Below, piece after piece: positions 38,791 through 45,390 of a stretch of 64,000 bases of DNA. The first letter of the stretch is position 1; each line of letters opens with the position of its first letter. Source of the stretch: Pseudanabaena yagii GIHE-NHR1 (lineage in GTDB: Bacteria; Cyanobacteriota; Cyanobacteriia; Pseudanabaenales; Pseudanabaenaceae); assembly GCF_012863495.1 (NCBI RefSeq), contig NZ_JAAVJL010000001.1, positions 3,095,501 through 3,159,500 of the forward strand, in the 5' to 3' direction. Position numbers and translations under genes: made by a program. Under the pieces are notes generated by a model, which saw nothing but the letters and a program-made list of their open reading frames with translations, was not told the origin of the DNA and ran no database searches.

Positions 38791-38937
38791 AGCAATTTTT
38801 ACAACATTTATAGTGAACGCCCATCATAATCAACATCCTCAAACAAAGCGCGATCGCCGATTGTTTAGTTCCAACGCGATTATTGGGTTTTGTTTGGGTT
38901 TGATGAGAGGCGATCTCATTGTAGATTTAGCGATCAC
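38791..38937. repeat. 147-bp direct repeat, left copy
   Basis: It is closely similar, base by base, to 39605-39751. On the minus strand it decodes to PLIKPKQNPIIALELNNRRS before a stop, a decayed copy of the remnant better kept in the right repeat. The two copies bracket the RelE-type toxin-antitoxin module. Confidence 0.75.
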
Positions 38938-38975
38938 CATACTCTAAAATATTGATTGTAGAGATACTGATAAAT

Positions 38976-39251
38976 ATGAAACGTACACAAGTAAAAGTAA
39001 ATCTATCTCTTCCTTTCAAAGCTCTCGTAGAAATGATGAGTTCCCTAGAACTACGCGAGAAAATCAAGCTGCGAGAACTATTAGATCGAGATATTGCCAA
39101 AACTCAACAAAAATCTCAAAACCTACCTTCACAAGAAACCTATCAGGAACTCGAACCTGCGATAGAAAGTTTTCGACGTGGTTGGGATGACGTAATGAAT
39201 GGCAGAACTAGACCAATTTCAGATCTTTGGGATGGGATTGATGTCGATTGA
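38976..39251 (+). CDS. antitoxin of a RelE-type TA pair
   Basis: The ATG at 38976 gives 91 residues; a TTG farther upstream at 38952 is less likely. The protein has an N-terminal MKRTQVKVNLS strand and a helix ELREKIKLRELLDRDIAK, then an acidic tail with GWDDVMNGRTRPISDLWDGI, the toxin-wrapping type of C-terminus. It overlaps the toxin gene by 11 bases, so translation is coupled. Confidence 0.75.
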   Translation: MKRTQVKVNLSLPFKALVEMMSSLELREKIKLRELLDRDIAKTQQKSQNLPSQETYQELEPAIESFRRGWDDVMNGRTRPISDLWDGIDVD

Positions 39252-39585
39252 TCCATTAGTTGAACTTAAATTCTCAGAAGAGTTCAAAAATAAACTTCGC
39301 GATTTATCAAAAAAGTATCGTAATATTCGCGCAGACTTACAGCCAGTTCTTGACGACCTCCAAGCAGGAAATTTTCAAGGCGATCAAATAGCTAACGTTG
39401 GCTATACGGTTTTCAAATTGCGGATTAAGAATCGAGACAACAAAAAAGGTAAAAGCGCAGGTTACAGAGTCATTTACTACGTCAAAACAGCTACATCGGT
39501 TTTTCTAGTTACGATTTACTCAAAATCTGAGCAGTCAAACATCCCAGCCGCAGAGATTCGCCGTATTCTGGCTAACTATGAATAA
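39241..39585 (+). CDS. RelE/ParE-family toxin
   Basis: The ATG at 39241 (MSIDPLVELKF) gives 114 residues. The sequence has the RelE-fold pattern: FSEEFKNKLRDLSKKYRNI helices, GYTVFKLRIKNRD, then the core strand AGYRVIYYVKTATSVFLVTIYSKSEQ and a short C-terminal helix. Family members cleave mRNA on ribosomes or block gyrase; which applies here is unknown. It appears intact, unlike the two PIN toxins on the other side of the retron. Confidence 0.85.
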   Translation: MSIDPLVELKFSEEFKNKLRDLSKKYRNIRADLQPVLDDLQAGNFQGDQIANVGYTVFKLRIKNRDNKKGKSAGYRVIYYVKTATSVFLVTIYSKSEQSNIPAAEIRRILANYE

Positions 39586-39770
39586 AGTTTCTGATTGAGA
39601 GCGCCAGCAATTTTCTGTAACATTGACAGCGAAGGCAAATCATCATCAGCATCCTCAAGCAAGAGCGATCGCCGATTGTTTAGTTCCAATGCAATCGTTG
39701 GATTTTGTTTGGGTTTGATGAGAGGCGATCGCACTCTAGATTTAGCGATCAGCGATATAAAATATAACAA
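39576..39770 (-). pseudogene. XRE/HTH antitoxin C-terminal remnant
   Basis: The minus strand decodes PLIKPKQNPTIALELNNRRS followed by an acidic stretch and LPSLSMLQKIAGALNQKL. The last part resembles the final helices of an XRE-type helix-turn-helix antitoxin, but the recognition helix and N-terminus are missing. It lies in the right copy of the 147-bp repeat and runs into the toxin gene's end. Confidence 0.4.
39605..39751. repeat. 147-bp direct repeat, right copy
   Basis: It has the same length as 38791-38937 and is very similar over it, including TCGCCGATTGTTTAGTTCCA and TTTTGTTTGGGTTTGATGAG in both. The spacing of 814 bp equals one toxin-antitoxin cassette plus one repeat. Confidence 0.75.
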
Positions 39771-39780
39771 TGATAAGAGG

Positions 39781-40056
39781 ATGATCTTCATGGCGATCGC
39801 AACACCAAACGCACTAACAGATAACCGTATCCGCTACGTCACCAACACCGAAGGCGAAACAATCGATGTAATTGTCCCCGTTGAACTCTGGCAACAAATC
39901 ATCAACTCCATCACCATTGATACTGTCATATCTCAACAAGAAGATAATTTAGAAGCCTTCGCTTTGCAAAACTTAGAACAGTGCTATGGAGAAGATGAAC
40001 CTGAGTACCCATTAGAGTTAATCAAAGAACACAACAGCAATTATGCAAGAAAGTAA
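39781..40056 (+). CDS. small antitoxin-like protein
   Basis: The ATG at 39781 (or 39790, MAIATPNAL) gives 91 or 88 residues. The sequence RIRYVTNTEGETIDVIVPVELWQQI is a strand-rich N-terminus followed by helices, and the tail DEPEYPLELIKEHNSNYARK is the kind found in cyanobacterial antitoxins whose partner is a PIN or RelE toxin. No toxin follows; instead a 57-residue reading frame overlaps its stop codon. Confidence 0.6.
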   Translation: MIFMAIATPNALTDNRIRYVTNTEGETIDVIVPVELWQQIINSITIDTVISQQEDNLEAFALQNLEQCYGEDEPEYPLELIKEHNSNYARK

Positions 40057-40216
40057 AATCATTCTTACTCCTTACAAACAACCAATTGATCGCCTCAAGC
40101 GCCACATGGCAGAATATCAGCTTCAACTAAAACGAGCCATTGCAGCCATTAATATTCTCGAAACAGCTAGTCCAGACTCCGATTCAGCAAACTATCATTC
40201 GCAACAAATCAACTAA
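40043..40216 (+). CDS. 57-residue protein overlapping the antitoxin-like gene
   Basis: The frame starts at an ATG 14 bases before the preceding stop codon. It reads MQESKIILTPYKQPIDRLKR and continues as a charged helix (HMAEYQLQLKRAIAAINILE). The overlap suggests translational coupling. I do not recognise it. It could be a genuine small partner or a fragment. Confidence 0.4.
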   Translation: MQESKIILTPYKQPIDRLKRHMAEYQLQLKRAIAAINILETASPDSDSANYHSQQIN

Positions 40217-40381
40217 GCTTTATCCGTCAATTCCAAAGCAGTTTTAGTTTGTGATTCCAATGACGCTGTTATAGCGATCGCCTATTTCTAAGTTGGCTTA
40301 ACATCCAAACGATGACTAATCTTAATTCAACTTTTGGTGTTGACAGATTTCCATTATTATAGCCAGAATAAATATATTGAC

Positions 40382-40409
40382 TATTATAAATATTTATCTT
40401 AATCAATAT
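40382..40409. promoter_or_regulatory. putative ArsR operator, GAPDH-arsJ side
   Basis: This 28-bp sequence differs from the arsR-acr3 intergenic site (34511-34538) at only two positions and lies 30 bp before the GAPDH start. The left half of the dyad is less perfect (ATATTTAT). It suggests joint control of the separated halves of the arsenic locus. Confidence 0.75.
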
Positions 40410-40438
40410 TTAAAGCATACTTAACCTTTAGATAATCT

Positions 40439-41443
40439 ATGGCTGTGCGCGTTGGTATTAATGGCTTTGGCAGAATTGGCAGATTGGCTCTGCGAGCTGC
40501 TTGGGAGTTTCCTGAATTAGAATTTGTGCATATTAACGAAATCAATGGCGGCGCAGAAGCTGCTGCACATTTACTCAAATTTGACTCGGTACATGGACGC
40601 TGGCAACAAGATGTACAAGTAATCGGTGATCGCATCCAAATTGATCGTAAACCCCTCAGCTTTAGCGAATATGCCAAACCTGAACTAGTCAACTGGCAAG
40701 ACTTAGGCGTTGATATCGTATTGGAATGTTCTGGCAAATTCCGCACCCCCGAAACCCTAAATCCCTATTTCACCAAAGGTGTAAAGAAAGTCATCGTCGC
40801 GGCTCCAGTGAAGGAGGAAGCCCTAAATATCGTCATGGGAATTAACGATCATCTCTACGATCCTGAAAAGCATCATCTATTAACAGCAGCATCTTGCACT
40901 ACCAATTGTCTCGCGCCTGTAGTGAAAGTCATCCATGAAGGATTAGGAATTAAGCATGGTGTGATTACCACGATTCACGACAATACAAATACTCAAACCC
41001 TTGTCGATGCACCGCACAAAGATTTGCGTCGTGCTAGGGCTTCGGCTTTGTCCCTAATTCCCACTACAACGGGATCGGCAACTGCGATCGCTCTCATCTA
41101 TCCTGAACTCAAGGGCAAGTTAAATGGATTAGCCGTGCGTGTGCCTTTGCTGAATGCTTCGCTTACGGATTGTGTGTTTGAAGTGGAAAGAGAAACCACA
41201 ATTGAGGAAGTCAATCAACTATTAAAAACAGCCGCCGAATGTGAGTTGAAGGGGGTTTTAGGTTATGAAGAACGTCCCTTAGTTTCTATTGATTACAAAG
41301 ACGATTCGCGATCGTCGATTATTGATGCCCTCTCGACAATGGTTGTCGATCGCACTCAGGTAAAGATTCTTGCTTGGTATGACAACGAATGGGGCTATTC
41401 CTGTCGCATGGCGGAATTAGCGAGAAAAGTGGCTTCGTTCTAA
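40439..41443 (+). CDS. ArsJ-associated glyceraldehyde-3-phosphate dehydrogenase
   Basis: In arsenate-exposed cells this enzyme makes 1-arseno-3-phosphoglycerate, which ArsJ then exports. The 334-residue protein has [20 protein letters not shown], catalytic Cys153 in [12 protein letters not shown], and the terminal [19 protein letters not shown]. It differs from Gap2 at 7505: it has [14 protein letters not shown] instead of [14 protein letters not shown] in the phosphate-binding loop, and an [15 protein letters not shown] region that breaks the NAD-binding Asp pattern. These traits and the arsJ neighbour identify the arsenic-linked type. Confidence 0.93.
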   Translation: MAVRVGINGFGRIGRLALRAAWEFPELEFVHINEINGGAEAAAHLLKFDSVHGRWQQDVQVIGDRIQIDRKPLSFSEYAKPELVNWQDLGVDIVLECSGKFRTPETLNPYFTKGVKKVIVAAPVKEEALNIVMGINDHLYDPEKHHLLTAASCTTNCLAPVVKVIHEGLGIKHGVITTIHDNTNTQTLVDAPHKDLRRARASALSLIPTTTGSATAIALIYPELKGKLNGLAVRVPLLNASLTDCVFEVERETTIEEVNQLLKTAAECELKGVLGYEERPLVSIDYKDDSRSSIIDALSTMVVDRTQVKILAWYDNEWGYSCRMAELARKVASF

Positions 41444-41445
41444 GA

Positions 41446-41594
41446 CCCTCACCCCCCAGCCCCCTCTCCCGCAGGAGAGGGGGAGCGAAGAAGATATTTT
41501 TTGCTTTTTCTTCTTTCAATGAGAAAGAGAGAGCAAAGAACGCATATTTCTTTCTTGTTCCCCTCTCCTGCGGGAGAGGGGCTAGGGGTGAGGG
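41446..41594. mobile_element. 149-bp MITE-like element
   Basis: The ends are near-perfect terminal inverted repeats of about 35 bp. The left end reads CCCTCACCCCCCAGCCCC and the right end is its complement with two fewer C, and each contains an inner CTCTCCCGCAGGAGAG-type hairpin. The interior of about 75 bp is A+T-rich and codes for nothing. The element lies between the GAPDH gene and arsJ. CCCTCACCCC/AGCCCC repeats of this kind recur in many genomes. Confidence 0.65.
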
Positions 41595-41623
41595 CAAATC
41601 ATCTAAACTTTGAGAGATTTATC

Positions 41624-42883
41624 ATGCCCCCTTCTACTGCATCCCAAGCAAACTTCAAGAACTATGTTCTTGTCACCCTCACCTATTGGGGATTTACGAT
41701 TACCGATGGCGCTCTGCGACTGTTGGTATTACTCTATTTTAATAACATTGGCTATACCCCGATTCAAATTGCCTCTCTATTTCTATTCTATGAAGTCTTT
41801 GGAGTTATTACTAACTTCTTCGGTGGATGGATTGGCTCACAATTAGGGCTGAAAGTTACACTCTATACAGGAATTGGATTACAGATTTTCTCCTTAGTAC
41901 TGTTATCCTTTCTGAATCCTGAATGGGCGCAGTGGCTAGCGGTTCTCTATGTGATGATTGCACAGGCTTTTTCAGGAATTGCTAAAGACTTGACCAAAAT
42001 GAGTACCAAAAGTGCGATTCGTTTAGTCGTGCCGCAGGATGCTCAATCGGCTTTGTTTAAATGGGTGGCGATTCTCACAGGTTCTAAGAATGCTCTTAAA
42101 GGTGTAGGCTTTTTTGTCGGTAGTGCTTTATTAGGACTATGTGGTTTTGTGAATTCCCTATGGATTATGGCGGGAGGTTTATTCCTGCTGCTGTTTACAG
42201 GTTTATTCTTACCAAAGGGCATGGGCAAAATCAAAGCAAAAGTTAAGTTCAAACAACTCTTTTCTAAAAGCCCTGAAATTAATCTCCTATCAGCAGCAAG
42301 ATTCTTTCTCTTTGGTTCTAGAGATGTGTGGTTTGTCGTGGGACTGCCTGTATTTTTGCGAAGTGTTTTAGGTTGGTCGTTTTATCAGGTTGGTGGCTTC
42401 TTAGCTTGTTGGGTAATTGGCTATGGCATTATTCAATCCCTCGCACCGACATTAATTAAGCGATTTGGTTCTGGTCAGCCGCCACGATCGCAAACTGTAC
42501 GATTCTGGACAACATCCCTCATTGCGGTTCCTGCGATCATTGCGATCGCTCTGCAATTAAATCTCCCCGCAAACCTAGTAATCATGGTTGGCTTACTGAT
42601 TTTTGGTGTCGTCTTTGCCTTTAACTCGTCTGTGCATTCTTATTTAGTTCTCGCCTTTACCGATGATGATAAAGTCGCTCTAAATGTGGGCTTCTATTAC
42701 ATGGCAAATTCGGGAGGACGCTTAGCAGGCACGGTTCTATCGGGTTTGATTTATGAATTTTATGGATTGATTGGCTGCCTATGGGTATCCGCAATCATGG
42801 TTTTAGCTGCGGCTGTGATTACGCACAAGTTACCCGATCCTGAAACCCCAAAAGCGATCGCATGGAAATCTGATGGAGAATAG
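41624..42883 (+). CDS. arsJ: organoarsenical efflux permease ArsJ
   Basis: ArsJ is a major-facilitator transporter that exports 1-arseno-3-phosphoglycerate. The ATG at 41624 gives 419 residues; the frame is open further upstream only because it runs into the MITE-like element. The start NYVLVTLTYWGFTITDGALR and the helices with GIAKDLTKMSTKSAIRLV and FFLFGSRDVWFVVGLPVFL are typical of the family, with about 12 membrane segments. It pairs with the GAPDH gene just upstream. Confidence 0.92.
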   Translation: MPPSTASQANFKNYVLVTLTYWGFTITDGALRLLVLLYFNNIGYTPIQIASLFLFYEVFGVITNFFGGWIGSQLGLKVTLYTGIGLQIFSLVLLSFLNPEWAQWLAVLYVMIAQAFSGIAKDLTKMSTKSAIRLVVPQDAQSALFKWVAILTGSKNALKGVGFFVGSALLGLCGFVNSLWIMAGGLFLLLFTGLFLPKGMGKIKAKVKFKQLFSKSPEINLLSAARFFLFGSRDVWFVVGLPVFLRSVLGWSFYQVGGFLACWVIGYGIIQSLAPTLIKRFGSGQPPRSQTVRFWTTSLIAVPAIIAIALQLNLPANLVIMVGLLIFGVVFAFNSSVHSYLVLAFTDDDKVALNVGFYYMANSGGRLAGTVLSGLIYEFYGLIGCLWVSAIMVLAAAVITHKLPDPETPKAIAWKSDGE

Positions 42884-42937
42884 TATCGGACGCATCTTTG
42901 TAGATTCCTGTACGAAGCAAAATCAAAAAACAGTACC

Positions 42938-44287
42938 ATGCCAATCTCTATTGCTTTTATCGCCCATGACACCCAAAAAGCAGATATGGTCGCACTGGCG
43001 CAAAAGTACCACGTAACTTTGTCTCGCTATAATTCCCTTGCGACTGCAAATACTGGTAAGCAAATTCAATCCGCCACAGGTCTACCTTTCGAGCTAGTGC
43101 GATCGCAACGGGATGGTGGTGATATTGAAATTGCTGCTCGTGTAATTGCAGGGGAAGTTGCCTGTGTCATCTGGCTATTCGATCCCGATCATGCTCCACT
43201 CCTCGGCTCCAATCTTCTAAATTTATTGCGAATATGCAAAATCTATAATGTCCCTCTGGCGACGAACCTTGCCACCGCAAATATCGTGCTGCAATCACTA
43301 GGCAAAAGTCGTATTGCCCATCTGATTTTTAACCCCATTGCAGGACAGGGCAATCCTGACGCGGATCTCGCCATGATTCGCCAAATTTTGGAACCCCATG
43401 TGCAATTAAAAATTATTTTCACAAAGCCCAATCTGAACCCTACCGATCAAGCCAAAACTGCGATCGCGACAATTCAAGAGGGGAACTCCACAGCTTCTGA
43501 CACCGATTTTATTATTGCTTCTGGTGGCGATGGGACGGTTTCCGCAGTAGCCAATGCTTTAATTGGCACAGGCATTCCCCTTGGGATTATTCCTAGAGGT
43601 ACTGCTAATGCTTTCTCCGTAGCATTGGGGATTCCAACGGGGTTAAAGGCAGCTTGCGAAAATATCCTCACAGGCAATACCTGTATTGTCGATGCTGCCC
43701 GTTGTAATGACTTGCCGATGATTTTGCTAGCTGGTATTGGCTTTGAAGCGGAAACCGTGGAACGCGCTGATCGAGACATGAAAAATCTCTTAGGAGCCTT
43801 TGCCTATTTCCTTGCAGGGGCGCAACAACTTTTAGAACAGAAGCTCTTTACCGTTGAAGTGGAAATTGATGGATCGGTCACTCAGTTTCAATGTGGAGCG
43901 ATGACTATTGCCAATGCTGCGCCTCCAACTTCAGTGCTGGCACAAGGTTGGGGAGAGGTGATTCCTAACGATGGGTTACTTGATGTGACGATCGCCATTT
44001 CCAAAAATGAGAGCCTCAATCTTTCCGATCGCCTATTAGCGATCGATGTCATCGGCAAGCTATTTGCGTCTGCATTAGTCAAAACCCCCATCGAAAATGA
44101 AGTCTTAGTCTGTTTCCGAACTAACAAAATCAAGGTTACGGCAATTCCACCGCAAAAAGTGGTAGTAGATGGTGAGATTATTGGTACAACTCCCGTTGAA
44201 GTAGTCTGTATCCCTAACGGATTAACGGTTTTTGCGCCACTAGTTAATAGTTTACTCCCAGTCAAAAAAACAGCCGAATCGCATTAA
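42938..44287 (+). CDS. methylglyoxal synthase-like domain fused to diacylglycerol kinase-like domain
   Basis: Residues 1-122 resemble methylglyoxal synthase (HDTQK at 10-14, ANTGKQIQ and Asp62 in GGDIEIA, the catalytic Asp position). The usual phosphate loop SGPxGGDxQ reads SQRDGGDIE here, so catalysis may be altered. Residues about 123-445 are a lipid or diacylglycerol kinase domain with IFNPIAGQGNP, the nucleotide-binding SGGDGTV (195-201) and PRGTANAF. Such fusions occur in cyanobacteria. It lies 55 bp after arsJ in the same direction. Confidence 0.88.
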   Translation: MPISIAFIAHDTQKADMVALAQKYHVTLSRYNSLATANTGKQIQSATGLPFELVRSQRDGGDIEIAARVIAGEVACVIWLFDPDHAPLLGSNLLNLLRICKIYNVPLATNLATANIVLQSLGKSRIAHLIFNPIAGQGNPDADLAMIRQILEPHVQLKIIFTKPNLNPTDQAKTAIATIQEGNSTASDTDFIIASGGDGTVSAVANALIGTGIPLGIIPRGTANAFSVALGIPTGLKAACENILTGNTCIVDAARCNDLPMILLAGIGFEAETVERADRDMKNLLGAFAYFLAGAQQLLEQKLFTVEVEIDGSVTQFQCGAMTIANAAPPTSVLAQGWGEVIPNDGLLDVTIAISKNESLNLSDRLLAIDVIGKLFASALVKTPIENEVLVCFRTNKIKVTAIPPQKVVVDGEIIGTTPVEVVCIPNGLTVFAPLVNSLLPVKKTAESH

Positions 44288-44595
44288 ATTGATTACATGG
44301 AGTGGTGCAAAGGATTTCCTAGTCTAATTGAGTTGACTTCAGCTTTGAGCTGAAAACTAAAGTTTTTAGTTTGTTTTCTAAGTAGTTAGGCATAAGTAAA
44401 CCTAAAACCCAAATTATTGTTGTGCCCGCTATGCGGGCACAACAATAATTTGGGTTTGATGCTGAGCTACTTAGCCGTTTAAGTTATTTAAGCCCTATAA
44501 CCAAGGGAAATTCTGATTTTTGTTGTAGTTACCCAAGATGTGTGTAGATTTTTGGTTAGCTGTGCTAGCATCTTTTGTGAGTTCGCTGGATAGTA
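44288..44595. other. intergenic region with palindromic element
   Basis: No gene is seen. Most of it is the repeat at 44379-44473, flanked by A+T-rich DNA that must contain the HNH gene promoter. Confidence 0.5.
44379..44473. repeat. nested palindromic element, second copy of the AAGTAG family
   Basis: The left end AAGTAGTTAGGCATAAGTAA resembles those at 30831 and 62067. The core is a perfect hairpin (AAACCCAAATTATTGTTGTG-type arms around GCCCGCTATGCGGGC), and the right end GAGCTACTTA closes the outer palindrome loosely. Confidence 0.75.
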
Positions 44596-45090
44596 ATGGC
44601 AAAAGTCCTTGTACTAAACGCATCCTATGAGCCGCTGAACATTACCAATTGGCAGCGTGCAATTGTGTTGGTCATAAAAGGTAAAGCAGAACAAGTCGAA
44701 CATAATGGCAAGATGGTCTATCCAGGGATGCCACTGCCCACCGTGATCCGAATGCTGCAATATGTCAGTATTCCCTATAAAGAAATCCCGCTTACCCGTC
44801 GTAATATCCTCCATCGTGATGCCCATTCCTGTCAGTACTGTGGGCATACGGGGGATGACCTCACCCTCGATCATGTTTTGCCGCGATCGCGTGGTGGTGG
44901 TGATAGCTGGGACAATATTATTACGGCCTGTGTACGGTGTAATGTCAAAAAAGGCAATCGCACGCCCAAGGAGGCAGGGATGCCACTCAAAAAACAACCG
45001 CGCCGCCCCCATAGTGGTTTGCATTTTGAGGTAACGAAATATTTGAGGTCAGGTAATCATGACGAATGGCAAAAATATATTATTCATTAA
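44596..45090 (+). CDS. HNH endonuclease
   Basis: The 164-residue protein has a zinc-bound HNH domain: Cys79 and Cys82 in CQYCG, Asp92-His93 in LDHVLPRSRGG, Asn107 in WDNIITAC, and Cys112 and Cys115 in CVRCNVKKGNRTP. The N-terminal region (VLVLNASYEPLNITNWQRA) is shared with a very widespread stand-alone bacterial family. Its cell role is not established. Confidence 0.9.
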   Translation: MAKVLVLNASYEPLNITNWQRAIVLVIKGKAEQVEHNGKMVYPGMPLPTVIRMLQYVSIPYKEIPLTRRNILHRDAHSCQYCGHTGDDLTLDHVLPRSRGGGDSWDNIITACVRCNVKKGNRTPKEAGMPLKKQPRRPHSGLHFEVTKYLRSGNHDEWQKYIIH

Positions 45091-45127
45091 AAAAGGGTGA
45101 TTTCGCTTAGCGAAATCACCCTTTTTT
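45088..45127 (+). terminator. hairpin terminator of the HNH gene
   Basis: Perfect arms AAAAAAGGGTGATTTCG with their complement end in T6 directly after the stop codon. Confidence 0.85.
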
Positions 45128-45174
45128 AATGCACTACTTAGGCTCTTGCGGATAAAAAATGTCCTACCAAAGTT

Positions 45175-45244
45175 AGCTTCGACTTCGCTCAGCTACCGTT
45201 GCTTCGACTTCGCTCAGCTAACGTTGGCTGAGCGGAGTCGAAGC
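45175..45244. repeat. TTCGACT(T/C)CGCTCAGC repeat cluster
   Basis: Two direct copies of GCTTCGACTTCGCTCAGCTA (45177 and 45201) are followed by an inverted copy (GGCTGAGCGGAGTCGAAGCC, 45225-45244). A related inverted pair lies at 48422-48473. This is a repeat known from many cyanobacterial genomes. It has no coding content. Confidence 0.7.
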
Positions 45245-45278
45245 CACAGGTACTTTAATTAATAGCAAGTCCCTTATT

Positions 45279-45390
45279 AGTGAAGTACAGAGAATTATTT
45301 CCTCGCTGAAGGCGGAGCAATAATTCCTATTAATTTAGTGAAGTACAGAGGATTATTTCCCCGCCTTCGGCGGGGAAATAATTCCTATTT
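45279..45390. repeat. tandem pair of AGTGAAGTACAGAG repeats
   Basis: The unit AGTGAAGTACAGAGxATTATTTCC, then a GC-rich hairpin and AATAATTCCTATT, occurs twice in tandem (45279 and 45337). The hairpin of the second unit (CCCCGCC TTCG GGCGGGG) abuts the M16 peptidase stop codon and may terminate it. Confidence 0.65.
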
